A stretch of 64,000 nt of DNA from Sorangium cellulosum (GCF_001589285.1 NZ_JEMA01000168.1:1-64000); one strand, 5' to 3'; counted from the first letter of the stretch, positions 54,745 through 64,000 are shown. Notes: generated by a model from the sequence alone, not told the origin. A program made the numbers and translations.

Positions 54745-54841
54745 TCCGGCGGTTCCGGGCAGGCGACAGGGCCGCCTCGCTCCGGCGGCGCGGCCGGCAG
54801 AATCCCCTCCTGTCGAGGCCGACGGTCGCTATCCTCGACGG

Positions 54842-55840
54842 ATGACGCCCGCCGTCCAGATCCGCGCGGCCCGGCCGACCGACGCTGACCGGGAGGCGGT
54901 GGCGCGCATCAACGCCGCGGTCCCGCGCGAGGAGCGGCACGACATCGAGCCGCGCTCGGCGGGCGCGCTGCGCGAGCTCGACGAGCTGCTCGCGCGGCGC
55001 GGCCACGCCCTCTGCCGCCATGTGGCCGAGGTCGTCGCGACGGGGGAGATCGTGGGGTATGCGCACGGCTTCCACGTCCCGTGGGAGCACCACCCCGCGC
55101 GGTTCTGGTGCGCGGCGCGGTGCGCTCCGGGCCACCGCCGCCGCGGCATCGGCGCGCGGCTGTTCGCGGCGGTGGAGCGCGACCTCGCGCGCCTCGGCGC
55201 CCGGGAGCTCCGCGCCATGGCGCGCGAGACGCAGCCGGAGATGCTCGCGCTCGCCGCGCGGCTCGGCTTCCAGGAGCTGTTCCGGAGCTGGGATTTCGAG
55301 CTCGACCTCGCGCGGCCGGGCGCGGGGCGCCCCGGGGGACGCGCGGCGCCGGGCGTCGCGATCGCGCCGCTCTCCGAGGAGCGGGCGCGCCGGCCCGGGT
55401 GGCTCGCGGAGCTGCACGCGCTCTACCTCGCCGTGAACCGGGAGGTGCCGCTGCCGAACCACCTCGACCCGGAGCTCCCGGCGGACGCGTTCGCGGCGTA
55501 CCTGGAGCGGTCGCCGACGTCGCTGCCCGAGGCATGCTTCGTCGCGCGGGACGGCGACAGGTACGTCGGGCTCTGCATCCTGCACCGGAGCGAGGACGAC
55601 CCCGCGCGCCTCGACCACCTGTTCACCGGGGTGGCGGCGGCGAGCCGCGGCCGCGGGGTGGCGAGGGCGCTCAAGCTGGCCACGATCGATCTCGCGCGGC
55701 GGCGGGGGTATTCGCGGATCGCGACGGCTGTCGAGTCGAACAACCCGGGGATGCTCGCGCTGAACGAGGAGCTCGGGTTCGTGCGGCGCGGGGGTCTCGT
55801 CGTCTTCGAGAGGCGGACGTCGTGGAATCTTGCAGGCTGA
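54842..55840 (+). CDS. Two-domain GNAT acetyltransferase
   Basis: A 332-residue protein with two GNAT folds. The N-terminal domain (about 5-160) has the acetyl-CoA loop CAPGHRRRGIGARLF and LAARLGFQELFRSW; the C-terminal domain (about 170-325) has AAASRGRGVARALKL and LALNEELGFVRRGG. Both loops keep the R/Q-x-x-G-x-G/A pattern, so both could bind acetyl-CoA. Two-domain GNATs include mycothiol synthase and drug- or metabolite-modifying enzymes; the substrate is not predictable here. It starts at ATG 54842, 97 nt after the AsmA-like gene. Confidence 0.88.
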   Translation: MTPAVQIRAARPTDADREAVARINAAVPREERHDIEPRSAGALRELDELLARRGHALCRHVAEVVATGEIVGYAHGFHVPWEHHPARFWCAARCAPGHRRRGIGARLFAAVERDLARLGARELRAMARETQPEMLALAARLGFQELFRSWDFELDLARPGAGRPGGRAAPGVAIAPLSEERARRPGWLAELHALYLAVNREVPLPNHLDPELPADAFAAYLERSPTSLPEACFVARDGDRYVGLCILHRSEDDPARLDHLFTGVAAASRGRGVARALKLATIDLARRRGYSRIATAVESNNPGMLALNEELGFVRRGGLVVFERRTSWNLAG

Positions 55841-55887
55841 GGACGTCGCCTCTCCGGAGCTGGCCAGCGCGCTCGGCCTCTCCAGGC

Positions 55888-55978
55888 AGAATTGTTCATC
55901 ATCGCTGACACCGTCCAGCGAAGCACACATCAGTGCACTCGGTCCCTCCGGATAGAATTATTCATCATCGCTGACACC
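55888..55978 (+). repeat. Direct repeats 66 bp apart upstream of the luciferase-like gene
   Basis: The 25-bp segments 55888-55912 and 55954-55978 are 24/25 identical: AGAATTGTTCATCATCGCTG and AGAATTATTCATCATCGCTG followed by ACACC. Weaker similarity continues on both sides, giving copies of about 45 bp. They are the only AT-rich blocks in this gap and end about 70 bp before the preferred start of the next gene. Confidence 0.85.
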
Positions 55979-56048
55979 CGCGAACGAAGAGCTGGTTTTG
56001 ATTTATGCCATGACACACCGTGAGACCATGGTCTCCGAGGTGATGGAC

Positions 56049-57149
56049 ATGCAACAGACAACCAGCGCGGCGGGTCGAAGCGGTCATCTGGAGCTCGGTC
56101 TATTCGGCGCCAACAGCACGGGCACGTCGATGTCGAAGGTGCCCGGCAGGTGGCATCCAACCTGGGAGAACAACCGTGATCTGGTGCTCGCGGCCGAGGC
56201 GGCGGGCCTGGACTTCCACATCCCTCTGGCGCGCTGGAGGGGGCACGGAGGCGAGTCCGACCCCCTGGGCGTCACCTTCGATGCGATCGCCTGGACCGCG
56301 AGCCTGCTCGCGATCACGAGGCGGATCAAGCTGTTCACCACGGTGCACACGCCCTTCACGCACCCGCTGGTCGCGGCGAAGCAGCTCGCCACGATGGACC
56401 AGATCGGGGAGGGGCGCGTGGGCCTCAACATCGTCAGCGGCTGGCACCGCGAAGAGGCCGACATGTTCGGCATCGCGCAGCGCGAGCACGACGAGCGTTA
56501 CGAGTACACGAAGGAGTGGCTCGAGGTGATGCTCGAGGTATGGTCCCAGGACAGGCCGTTCCACCACGAGGGCAGGTTCTTCAACCTGCGCGGCGTGGTC
56601 GGGGATCCGAAGCCGCGCGGCGGCAAGGTCACCCTGATGAGCGCGGGCGCCTCGCGCGCGGGCCGGAGCTTCGCGATCGGCCACTGCGATCTGCTGTTCA
56701 CCATCCTCACCGCGCCGGAGGCGTGCCGGGACGAGGTGGCGAAGGTGAAGGAGGCCGCCTGGAACGCGGATCGCCACGTGGACGTCTACACCGGGGCGTT
56801 CATCGTCTGCCGTCCGACCCGCAAGGAAGCCGTGGAGTACCACGAGCACGTGTCGCGCGAGATGGCGGACGAGGTCGCGATCGACAACGCCATGCGGCAG
56901 CTCGGGGTGAATTGCCACTCCTTCACCCCGGAGTTCTACGCCGCGTTCCGGGGCCGGTTCGCCAGCGGGTACGGGCACTACCCGGTCGTCGGCGATCCGG
57001 GCGACGTCGCCGAGGAGCTCCGGCGCATCCGCGACCTGGGCGTCCGCGGGCTGGCCATCAGCTTCATCGACTTCGCCGGCGAGCTCCCGTACTTCAGGGA
57101 CGAGGTCCTGCCCCGCCTGGCCGAGATGGGCGTCCGCCGGGCCGGCTGA
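56049..57149 (+). CDS. LLM-class flavin-dependent oxidoreductase (luciferase-like monooxygenase)
   Basis: A 366-residue TIM-barrel enzyme of the bacterial luciferase family: LELGLFGANSTGTSM at the start, LAAEAAGLDFHIPLARWRG, LFTTVHTPFTHPLVAAKQLAT, RVGLNIVSGWHREEADMFG and YEYTKEWLEVMLEVW. The GWHREEADMFG segment is typical of the dimethylsulfone/alkanesulfonate monooxygenase (SsuD/SfnG) or pyrimidine-ring RutA branch. It would use FMNH2 and O2 to oxidise a small substrate in the cytoplasm. ATG 56049 is favoured by GAGG 8 nt upstream; further in-frame starts exist up to 55998. Paired direct repeats lie in its promoter. No flavin reductase gene is adjacent. Confidence 0.92.
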   Translation: MQQTTSAAGRSGHLELGLFGANSTGTSMSKVPGRWHPTWENNRDLVLAAEAAGLDFHIPLARWRGHGGESDPLGVTFDAIAWTASLLAITRRIKLFTTVHTPFTHPLVAAKQLATMDQIGEGRVGLNIVSGWHREEADMFGIAQREHDERYEYTKEWLEVMLEVWSQDRPFHHEGRFFNLRGVVGDPKPRGGKVTLMSAGASRAGRSFAIGHCDLLFTILTAPEACRDEVAKVKEAAWNADRHVDVYTGAFIVCRPTRKEAVEYHEHVSREMADEVAIDNAMRQLGVNCHSFTPEFYAAFRGRFASGYGHYPVVGDPGDVAEELRRIRDLGVRGLAISFIDFAGELPYFRDEVLPRLAEMGVRRAG

Positions 57150-57309
57150 GCCCCGCGCGAAACCCCTGGCCGCCAAGGGGTGCGCCGAGCGTCCAGACTC
57201 CAGGGCGGCGTTCGGAGTGTCCTGACGACGTCACGCGCGTGCACACCCAAGAGTCGCACGAGCTGGGCGTGGTCCAAACTCCCCCGGTGCCAAGTCACAC
57301 CCTTTGAGA

Positions 57310-57315
57310 TATAAA
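57310..57315 (+). promoter_or_regulatory. Possible -10 box before the large kinase gene
   Basis: TATAAA inside GATATAAAATTAG is the most AT-rich stretch of the gap and lies about 50 bp upstream of ATG 57367. No convincing -35 box was identified. Confidence 0.35.
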
Positions 57316-57366
57316 ATTAGCTGGCCGCAGTGCGTCGCCTCAACGGGCGAGCGAGCAAGGTTTGCG

Positions 57367-60300
57367 ATGATCGTCGAGAGAGGCTACCTGCTCCGCGAGA
57401 AGATCGAGGAAACCGCCGATTTCACCCTGTACCGCGCATGCCGCGAGGGCGACAGCGTCCCGGTCTTGCTGAAAATCCTGCGCGCGGATAGGTCGACAGG
57501 CGCCGAGATCGCGCGCTTCAAGCACCAGTACGAGCGCGTCGCGCGCCTCGCCTCGCCCCGCCTCGTCGCGCTGCGCGGCGTCGAGGCGCTCGCCGGCTCC
57601 TTGATCGTCGTCCTCGAGGACTTCCCGGGCCGCGATCTCGCGCGGATCCTCGCCGCGCGCCCGTCACGCAGGATGCCGGTCGGCGAGGCGCTCGATCTCG
57701 CGGCCGCGCTCGCAGAAGGCCTCGCCGCGGTGCACGCGGCCAGGCTCGTCCACCGCGATCTGCGCCCACAGAACGTGCTCGTCGGCGCGCGCGGCGCGGT
57801 CAAGATCAATGGCTTGGGCGTCGACGCCGAGATCACCCGCGCGCACGAACGGCTCTACGCGCCGGCGGTCATCGCCGAGGTGCTGCCCTACGTCTCCCCA
57901 GAGCAGACAGGCCGCATGAACCGCGGCGTCGACTACCGGACCGACCTCTACGCGCTCGGCGTCATCCTGTACCAGATGCTCACGGGTCAGCGCCCCTTCG
58001 AGGCCCTGGACCCGATGGAGCTCATTCACGCGCACCTGGCCCTCGCGCCCGCGCCGCCGTCCCGCGTCGATCCGACCATCCCCGAGGCCGTTTCCAACGT
58101 CGTGCTCAAGCTGCTCGAGAAGAACGCCGAGGAGCGTTACCAGAGCGCCGAGGGCCTGCTCGCCGACCTTGAGCGCTGCCGCAAGGCCCTGCGAGGCACG
58201 GGGACGATCGAGCCCTTCGTCGCGGGCCAACGCGATCGTCAGGACCTCTTCCGGCTCCACCAGAAGCTCTACGGCCGCGAGCATGACATCGAGGCGCTCA
58301 CCGCCGCGTTCGAGCGCGCGCTCGAGGGCAGCCGTGAGATCGTCATCGTCTCCGGCTACTCGGGGATCGGGAAGTCCTCGCTCGTGCACGAGATCTTGAA
58401 GCCACTCGCGCGGCAGAAGGGCTATTTCACGAGCGGCAAATACGACCAATACAACCGCGGCGCCCCCTACAGCGCGGTGATCCAGGCGTTCGACGGCCTC
58501 GTGCGGCAGATCCTCGCCGAGAGCGATGCGCGCATCCTCGGCTTTCGGAGCGCGCTCCTCGAGGCGCTCGGGCCGAACGCGCAGGTCGTCTGCGACGTCA
58601 TCCCATCGCTCTCCCACGTGATCGGCCCGCAGCCGCCCGTCACGGCGCTCGGCCCGATCGAGGCGCAAAATCGCCTGAACCGGTGCTTCTTGCTGTTCGT
58701 CTCGGTGTGCGCGCGGCGCACGCACCCGCTCGTCCTGTTCCTCGACGATCTTCAGTGGATCGACCCCGCGAGCCTCGTGCTGCTCCGCGCGCTGCTCGCC
58801 GACGACTCGCTCGATGCGCTCTTTTTCTGCGGCGCTTACCGTGACAACGAGGTATCGCCCGGGCACCCGTTCGTCCTGGCGATCGAGGAACTCGAGCAAG
58901 CCGGGCTCGTCGTGCGCCACATCGTCCTCGCCCCGCTCGCGCGCCCGCACCTGATCGAGATGCTCTCGGATAGCCTCAAGCGCAGCGGCTGTGGGCCGCT
59001 CGCCGATGCGGTGCAGAAGAAGACCGGCGGCAACCCGTTCTTCGTCAAGGAGTTCGTCCGGTCGCTGCACGACCACGGCGTCCTCGCGTACGCAGCCGGA
59101 ACAGGCTGGCGCTGGGACCTCGCCGCGATCGACGCGCTCCGGTACACGGACAACGTCGCAGACCTCATGGTGCGCACCATCGCGCGCCTGCCGCCGGCGA
59201 CGGTGAAGGTGCTCAACCTCGCCGCGGCGATCGGCAACCGGTTCGACCTCGACGCGCTCGCCGTGGTGAGCGAGTGCTCGCCGGAAGACGCGTACGCCCG
59301 CCTCGATCTCGCCGTGAGCGAGGGGCTCGTGATCGCCGGGCGCGGCGGCTACCGCTTCGCCCATGACAAGGTCCAGGAGGGCGCCTACGCGATGATCCCG
59401 GAGGCGGACCGCCCCGCCTTCCACCTCCGGATCGGCCGGCTGCTCGCGGGCAAGCTAGACCTCTCGGAGAGCCAGAGCCTCTTCGACGTCGTCGGCCACC
59501 TGAACAGCGCAGGCGACCTCGTGTCGGACCCGGCGGAGCGCCTGCACCTCGCCCGCATGAGCCTCGAGGCCGCATGCCGCGCCGAGGACTCGGCCGCCTT
59601 CGGCGCCGCGCTGCGCTACCTGCAGTTCGGCCTCCTGCGCCTTCCGGAGGACGCCTGGGCGTCACAGTACCCGCTCCGCCTCGAGTACGCGAAGAGAACC
59701 GCCCTGATGCTCTCGCTCTGCGGCCGGCATGACGACGCCCTCGGGATCCTCTCCGATGGCCTGGAGCGGGCCGCGAACCGGCTCGATCGCACCGAGGTGC
59801 TGCGGCTCAAGATGAACGTGCAGGTGCTCAAGAACGACCTGCCAGCCGCGCTCGCGGAGGGGCTCGAGGCCCTGCGCCCCTTCGGGATCGACCTGCCTCC
59901 CTTCCCGGACGACGTCATGCTCGACGCCCAGGTGCGGGCGACGATGGATCTCGTCAGGGAGAGGACGATCGAGGCGCTGCCAGGCCTGCCGCCGCTCGCG
60001 GACCCGGAGATCCTCGCCATGCAGGACGTGCTCCAGGAGCTCTTTCTCCCCTGCTACTTCCTGGCCACGAACAACCTCGGCATCACGGTCGCACAGATCC
60101 TCGAGAACACGCTGCGCCACGGGCTCTCGAAGAACTCGATCTTCGGCTGCATGAACTTCGGGATGCTCCTCTGCGCCCGCGGCGACATCGCGCTCGGCTA
60201 CCGCTTCGGCCGCGCCGCCGTCGACCTCGCGGACTGCTACACGGACAAGAAGTCCGAGGCGATGCTCCGCAACATGTGGGGCGCCTTCGTGCAGCATTGG

Positions 60301-62919
60301 CGAGAGGGCTACGCCACCTGCAAGACGTCGCTGGTCGCCGGGGTGCACGCCGGGCTCGAAACGGGCCAGTACATCTGGTCGTTCTACAACACGGTCAATG
60401 GCATCACGAACAGCCTCCTGCGCGGCATCCCGCCCTCCGACCTCCTCGCCGAGGCGCAGAGCTACCAGCCGATGCGCAAGCTCGACGAGTTCAACGCCAT
60501 CACCTGGATGGTCGGCGCGGTCGGACAGATCGCGCACCAGCTCTCGGTCGAGACCGAGCGCCCCGCCACGCTCAAGGGGGCGTGGATCGATATCGACGAG
60601 GTGATCGAGGAGTCCCGCCGCATCGACAACCAGGCCTCGTTCTTCTTCGCCCACTTCTACATCGTCGTCCTCTGCGTCTTCCAGGGGGCGTTCGAGGAAG
60701 CGGCGCGCGCGGCGCTCTTGCCGAACATCGAGATCCCGGCCGTGGCGGCCTGGCATGGCAACCCCGCGTTCCATTGCTACGCAGGCATCGCGTTCACGCA
60801 GGCGGCGGACGTCGTCTCCCCCGAGGAGCGCGCGCTCTTCCTCGCCCGCGCCGAGGCCTTCGCGGAAAAACTCTCGCGCTGGGCGGACCTCTGCCCGGAG
60901 AACCTGGCGCACCGCCGCGCCCTCCTCCTCGCCGAGCTCGAGCGCGCCCGCGGCGACGCGCGCGCCGCCGGGGACCGCTACGACGAGGCGATCGCGCTCG
61001 CGCAGCGCGGCGGCTATCTCCACGACGAGGCGCTCGGCAACGAGCTCGCGGGCCGCTGCTTCCGCGCGCTCGGCAAGGAGACCATCGCCGGCGCCTACCT
61101 GACCAAGGCGCACAGGGCGTACGGCCGCTGGGGCGCGACGGAGGCGATGCGGCGCCTCGAGCGCGCGTACCCCGACCTCGTCCCGGGCGAGAGCCCCGGC
61201 GGCGAGAGGAGCCCGCAGGCCGGCGCCGCGCTCGACCTCGGCTCGGTGCTCAAAGCCTCCCAGGCCATCTCGGGCGAGATCGTCCTCGACCGCCTGCTCG
61301 ACGCGTTCATGCGCATCATGGTCGAGAACGCCGGCGCGCGACGCGGCGTCCTGCTGCTCCTGCGTGACGGACGGCTCGTCGTCGAGGCCGAGCACCACAT
61401 CCGGGATGCGTCGGTCCACGTGCTCGGCGCGGCGCCCCTCGAGGGCCGCAAGGACCTGCCGGCCAGCGTCGTCACGTACGTGGCGCGGACGCGCGAGACC
61501 GTCCTGCTCGGCGACCTCGCGAGCGACGGGCCGTTCGGGCGCGATCCCTGCTTCGCCGGCGGTGCGCCGCGCTCCTCGCTCGCCGCGCCCATCGTCTACA
61601 AGGGCCGCCTCGCCGGCGTGATCTATCTCGAAAACGACCTCACCCGCTCTGCCTTCACCCCCGATCGCGTCGAGGTGATCCGGCTCCTTTCGGCCCAGGC
61701 GGCCAGCTCCATCGAGAATGCGCGCCTCTATGCGGATCTGCAGCAGGAGAACGCGGAGCGACGGCGCGCCGAGGAGGTGCTCCGCCATTCCTACTCGCTC
61801 CTCGAGGCCACGCTCGAATCGACGGCGGACGGCATCCTCGTCGTCGACGACGAGCAGCGCGTCGTGCGTCAAAATCACAGGTTCGCGGCGATGTGGCGCA
61901 TCCCGGACGAGATCCTCTCCACCGGGTCGGGCGACACGTTCAGTACGTTCGTCTGCGATCAGGTCCTCGATCCCGAGGCGTTCCTGCAATCGATCCGCGC
62001 TCTCTATGCCTCGCCCGAGGAGTCCAGGTTCGATACCATCCCGTTCGCGGACGGGCGCGTCTTCGAGCGTTATTCGCAGCCCCAGCGCATCGGCGGGCGC
62101 GTGGTCGGGCGGGTCTGGAGCTTCCGCGACATCACCGCGCGCGTGCGCGCCGAGCAGCAGCGCGATCAGCTCCTCCTGGACGAGCGGCGGGCGCGCACGG
62201 CAGCGGAGGAGGCCGTGCACCTGCGGGACGAGTTCCTTTCTATCGCCTCGCACGAGCTCCGCACCCCGCTCACCAGCCTGCAGCTCGCCATTCAATCGCT
62301 GGGGCAAAGGCTCGCGCGGGGCATGGACGTCGAGCGCGTGCGATCCGCGGTCGCCCTCTCTGACCGCCAGGTCAAGCGCCTCACCGACCTCATCGATATG
62401 CTCCTCGACGTCTCCCGGATCCAGGCGGGGAGGCTCGAGCTGTACACAGCGCCCGTCGATCTGCGCGCGCTCGTGGACGAGGTCGTCGCCCTCCTCGGCC
62501 ATCAGATCGCGCAGTCAGGCAGCGCGGTCGCCGTGCGCGCGGAGCAGCCGGTCATCGGCCGGTGGGACCCGCACCGCCTGGAGGAGGTCGTGACCAACCT
62601 CCTCACCAACGCGATCAAGTTCGGGGAACGCCGGCCTATCGACATCGCCATCACCCGGGAAGATCGGGTCGCGCGGCTCTCGGTGACCGACCGTGGGATC
62701 GGGATCCCGGCCGAAGTGCAGGCGCAGCTCTTCGAACGATTTCGCCGCGGCGTCTCGTCGAGGCATTTCGGGGGGCTCGGGCTCGGCCTCTACATCGCCC
62801 GCACCATCGTCGAGGCGCACGGCGGCCGGATCCGCGTGTCGAGCGAGGTCGGCCGGGGCTCGACCTTCTGCGTCGAGCTGCCGCTCTCGACCGAGCGCGC
62901 GGGGGATCTGTCGTCGTAG
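57367..62919 (+). CDS. Trifunctional Ser/Thr-kinase-like / AAA ATPase / sensor histidine kinase
   Basis: A 1850-residue cytosolic fusion. Residues 1-275 form a Hanks-kinase-like domain with HRD at 129-131 (HRDLRPQN), but the DFG motif is replaced by NGL (Asn148), so metal binding and catalysis are doubtful. Residues 310-600 form a STAND/AAA-type ATPase with Walker A GYSGIGKSS (330-338) and Walker B with Asp460-Asp461. About 620-1270 is a helical TPR-like region, followed by GAF (about 1290-1455), PAS (about 1470-1600), HisKA with His1629 in ASHELRTPLTS, and HATPase (DRGIGIP, GGLGLGLYIA). Known proteins of this layout are large cytoplasmic signal integrators. GTG/TTG starts upstream add unconserved residues. 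No response regulator is adjacent. Confidence 0.94.
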   Translation: MIVERGYLLREKIEETADFTLYRACREGDSVPVLLKILRADRSTGAEIARFKHQYERVARLASPRLVALRGVEALAGSLIVVLEDFPGRDLARILAARPSRRMPVGEALDLAAALAEGLAAVHAARLVHRDLRPQNVLVGARGAVKINGLGVDAEITRAHERLYAPAVIAEVLPYVSPEQTGRMNRGVDYRTDLYALGVILYQMLTGQRPFEALDPMELIHAHLALAPAPPSRVDPTIPEAVSNVVLKLLEKNAEERYQSAEGLLADLERCRKALRGTGTIEPFVAGQRDRQDLFRLHQKLYGREHDIEALTAAFERALEGSREIVIVSGYSGIGKSSLVHEILKPLARQKGYFTSGKYDQYNRGAPYSAVIQAFDGLVRQILAESDARILGFRSALLEALGPNAQVVCDVIPSLSHVIGPQPPVTALGPIEAQNRLNRCFLLFVSVCARRTHPLVLFLDDLQWIDPASLVLLRALLADDSLDALFFCGAYRDNEVSPGHPFVLAIEELEQAGLVVRHIVLAPLARPHLIEMLSDSLKRSGCGPLADAVQKKTGGNPFFVKEFVRSLHDHGVLAYAAGTGWRWDLAAIDALRYTDNVADLMVRTIARLPPATVKVLNLAAAIGNRFDLDALAVVSECSPEDAYARLDLAVSEGLVIAGRGGYRFAHDKVQEGAYAMIPEADRPAFHLRIGRLLAGKLDLSESQSLFDVVGHLNSAGDLVSDPAERLHLARMSLEAACRAEDSAAFGAALRYLQFGLLRLPEDAWASQYPLRLEYAKRTALMLSLCGRHDDALGILSDGLERAANRLDRTEVLRLKMNVQVLKNDLPAALAEGLEALRPFGIDLPPFPDDVMLDAQVRATMDLVRERTIEALPGLPPLADPEILAMQDVLQELFLPCYFLATNNLGITVAQILENTLRHGLSKNSIFGCMNFGMLLCARGDIALGYRFGRAAVDLADCYTDKKSEAMLRNMWGAFVQHWREGYATCKTSLVAGVHAGLETGQYIWSFYNTVNGITNSLLRGIPPSDLLAEAQSYQPMRKLDEFNAITWMVGAVGQIAHQLSVETERPATLKGAWIDIDEVIEESRRIDNQASFFFAHFYIVVLCVFQGAFEEAARAALLPNIEIPAVAAWHGNPAFHCYAGIAFTQAADVVSPEERALFLARAEAFAEKLSRWADLCPENLAHRRALLLAELERARGDARAAGDRYDEAIALAQRGGYLHDEALGNELAGRCFRALGKETIAGAYLTKAHRAYGRWGATEAMRRLERAYPDLVPGESPGGERSPQAGAALDLGSVLKASQAISGEIVLDRLLDAFMRIMVENAGARRGVLLLLRDGRLVVEAEHHIRDASVHVLGAAPLEGRKDLPASVVTYVARTRETVLLGDLASDGPFGRDPCFAGGAPRSSLAAPIVYKGRLAGVIYLENDLTRSAFTPDRVEVIRLLSAQAASSIENARLYADLQQENAERRRAEEVLRHSYSLLEATLESTADGILVVDDEQRVVRQNHRFAAMWRIPDEILSTGSGDTFSTFVCDQVLDPEAFLQSIRALYASPEESRFDTIPFADGRVFERYSQPQRIGGRVVGRVWSFRDITARVRAEQQRDQLLLDERRARTAAEEAVHLRDEFLSIASHELRTPLTSLQLAIQSLGQRLARGMDVERVRSAVALSDRQVKRLTDLIDMLLDVSRIQAGRLELYTAPVDLRALVDEVVALLGHQIAQSGSAVAVRAEQPVIGRWDPHRLEEVVTNLLTNAIKFGERRPIDIAITREDRVARLSVTDRGIGIPAEVQAQLFERFRRGVSSRHFGGLGLGLYIARTIVEAHGGRIRVSSEVGRGSTFCVELPLSTERAGDLSS

Positions 62920-62943
62920 CGGTCGCCTCGATCGGCTTCGTGC

Positions 62944-63102
62944 GTGCTCGCCGTGATCGAGACGTCGCGTCGGGCCGGGGTGATCGCCTCGCTCGCCAGC
63001 CCCCTGAGCCGCGCCGTCGCCCTCGGGGACGAGGCGGCGGCCCGGGTCGTTCACGAGGCGATCGGTCGGCTGCTCGGGCTGCCGGTGGCACCGGAGGGGT
63101 GA
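62944..63102 (+). CDS. Possible 52-residue ORF after the large kinase
   Basis: From GTG 62944 the frame encodes an Ala/Arg-rich, probably helical peptide (LASPLSRAVALGDEAAARVV, GRLLGLPVAPEG). The regular helix-like pattern suggests a fragment of a larger protein, but I do not recognise it. No ribosome binding site. It may be non-coding. Confidence 0.25.
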   Translation: MLAVIETSRRAGVIASLASPLSRAVALGDEAAARVVHEAIGRLLGLPVAPEG

Positions 63103-63218
63103 CCGAGCTCAGGCCGAACGTCGAACCCCGCGCTCGCGAACACCACCCGCACGAAAAGGCAGCCTGAACTCCTGCCGATCGTGTCCCACGGTGAGCGCCC
63201 GCGAGGGCAGCGTCGACC

Positions 63219-64000
63219 TCAGGGAGCGGGGGTGAAGGCGACGGTGAGCGTGTAGGGGCCGCTGTTGATCGACGTGTAGGTGTCGACGATGACGAACAGG
63301 GGCTCGCCGCCGGTAACATCGATCATGAGCGTCTCGTCATGACCGCGGCCTCCGTCGTCGACGCACGCGAGCTCGGAGCCGAAGTCCGCGCAGCTCTCGC
63401 GCAGGTAGAGGCCCAGGTCGGTCGCGGCGGACAGCGTCAGCGTCAGCGTGCCGTCGCTCGGCGGCGTGAACCTGTGGATCGTCTCCGGCACGTCCCATCC
63501 GAGGCAGCTGCCCTCGAACGCCGAGGTGCCGGTCGCCGTGTTGCCCGTGTTCTCGCCGATCACGAGCTCGACCGCGTTCTCGCACAGCACGTCGGGCTCG
63601 TAGGTGCACGTGGCGGAGCAGCCATCGCCGCTCATGGTGTTGCCGTCGTCGCACTGCTCGGCCGAGCCGACGGTGCCGTCGCCGCAGACGATCGGCGTGA
63701 AGCTGACGTTCAGCGTGTAGGGACCGGCCTCCCCCGGCTCATAGGAGTCGACGACGATCGGCACGGTCTGGCCGTCGCTCACGTAGATCACGATCCGCTC
63801 TTCGTCGGGCAAGCCATCGGAAGGATAGTTCTCGTCGGAGCAGTCGATCTCGGAAAGCATGTCCGCGCACGAGCTACGGGCGTAGACACCATGATCGGTC
63901 GGCGACTCGATCTCGACCACGAGCGTGCCCGACTGCCCGGCGGGCGGCGTGAACAGGTGGATCTCTTCCGGTCCGTGCCCCGCGTTGCCGAGGTAGCAGG
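63219..64000 (-). CDS. DUF4215 cysteine-rich-repeat surface protein, partial (N-terminus outside window)
   Basis: The frame is open from the right edge to its stop at 63219, giving about 260 residues of the C-terminus. It contains one DUF4215 (myxococcus cysteine-rich) repeat, CGDGTVGSAEQCDDGN followed by GDGCSATC, between two copies of a beta-sandwich module of about 110 residues (HLFTPPAGQSGTL..., HRFTPPSDGTLTLTLS..., each with a Cys pair and YTL-V-FTP end). Such modules are common in secreted or surface lipoproteins of myxobacteria. The signal peptide lies outside the window. The function is unknown; adhesion or ligand binding is plausible. Confidence 0.85.
   Translation of the reverse strand, partial: CYLGNAGHGPEEIHLFTPPAGQSGTLVVEIESPTDHGVYARSSCADMLSEIDCSDENYPSDGLPDEERIVIYVSDGQTVPIVVDSYEPGEAGPYTLNVSFTPIVCGDGTVGSAEQCDDGNTMSGDGCSATCTYEPDVLCENAVELVIGENTGNTATGTSAFEGSCLGWDVPETIHRFTPPSDGTLTLTLSAATDLGLYLRESCADFGSELACVDDGGRGHDETLMIDVTGGEPLFVIVDTYTSINSGPYTLTVAFTPAP

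Overview
The window is about 70% G+C by eye, with long open antisense frames, G/C-rich third codon positions, many lipoproteins, Ser/Thr and histidine kinases, and a cysteine-rich DUF4215 surface protein at its right edge. This points to a large-genome myxobacterium of the Polyangiales (Sorangium/Polyangium type). That placement is inference from composition and gene content; no rRNA or tRNA gene was seen.

Layout. 0-1.2 kb: minus-strand cluster of two paralogous HMA-like metal-domain proteins and a small membrane protein. 1.7-5.5 kb: a solitary T6SS sheath gene (tssC) and an M13 zinc-peptidase lipoprotein behind a 37-bp tandem repeat. 5.5-12 kb: two GST-fold genes flanking an ArsR-methyltransferase fusion that sits 2 nt upstream of metH. 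12-18.5 kb: LplA-like protein, Ser/Thr kinase, lipoprotein with a CxxCH motif, double-hotdog thioesterase, a broken Rpn-like gene and a zinc-finger-like hypothetical. 18.5-28 kb: quinol NO reductase, multicopper oxidase lipoprotein, a receiver protein beside a PAS-kinase remnant, a flavodoxin, an ABC exporter and GlpD.

28.5-42 kb is the most unusual region. On the plus strand, two membrane-attached periplasmic-binding-like proteins, a short coupled ORF, a receiver, a hybrid histidine kinase and a TonB-dependent receptor form one run. Facing them are two tandem-duplicated amino-acid-type binding lipoproteins that share a nearly identical 30-bp upstream element, then another receiver and a PAS histidine kinase. 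There are four binding proteins but no ABC permease or ATPase, so I read the island as a nutrient-sensing and outer-membrane-uptake system (inference).

42-48.4 kb: a two-gene unit with a transglutaminase-like protein, an ABM-domain monooxygenase coupled to an iron alcohol dehydrogenase, a small membrane protein, an O-methyltransferase and an acyl-CoA dehydrogenase. 48.4-50 kb is repeat-rich: tandem repeats, a perfect 26-bp inverted repeat, a truncated antitoxin-like ORF and a CACAGAG-type palindrome related to one near 1.25 kb. 49-52.5 kb: minus-strand genes for a DUF2383 ferritin-like protein, a YflT-like stress protein, topoisomerase IB and a PHA-system protein. 52.8-57 kb: AsmA-like membrane-anchored protein, a two-domain GNAT and a luciferase-like oxidoreductase behind direct repeats. 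57.3-63 kb: an 1850-residue Ser/Thr-kinase-like / AAA / histidine-kinase fusion. The window ends inside the DUF4215 protein.
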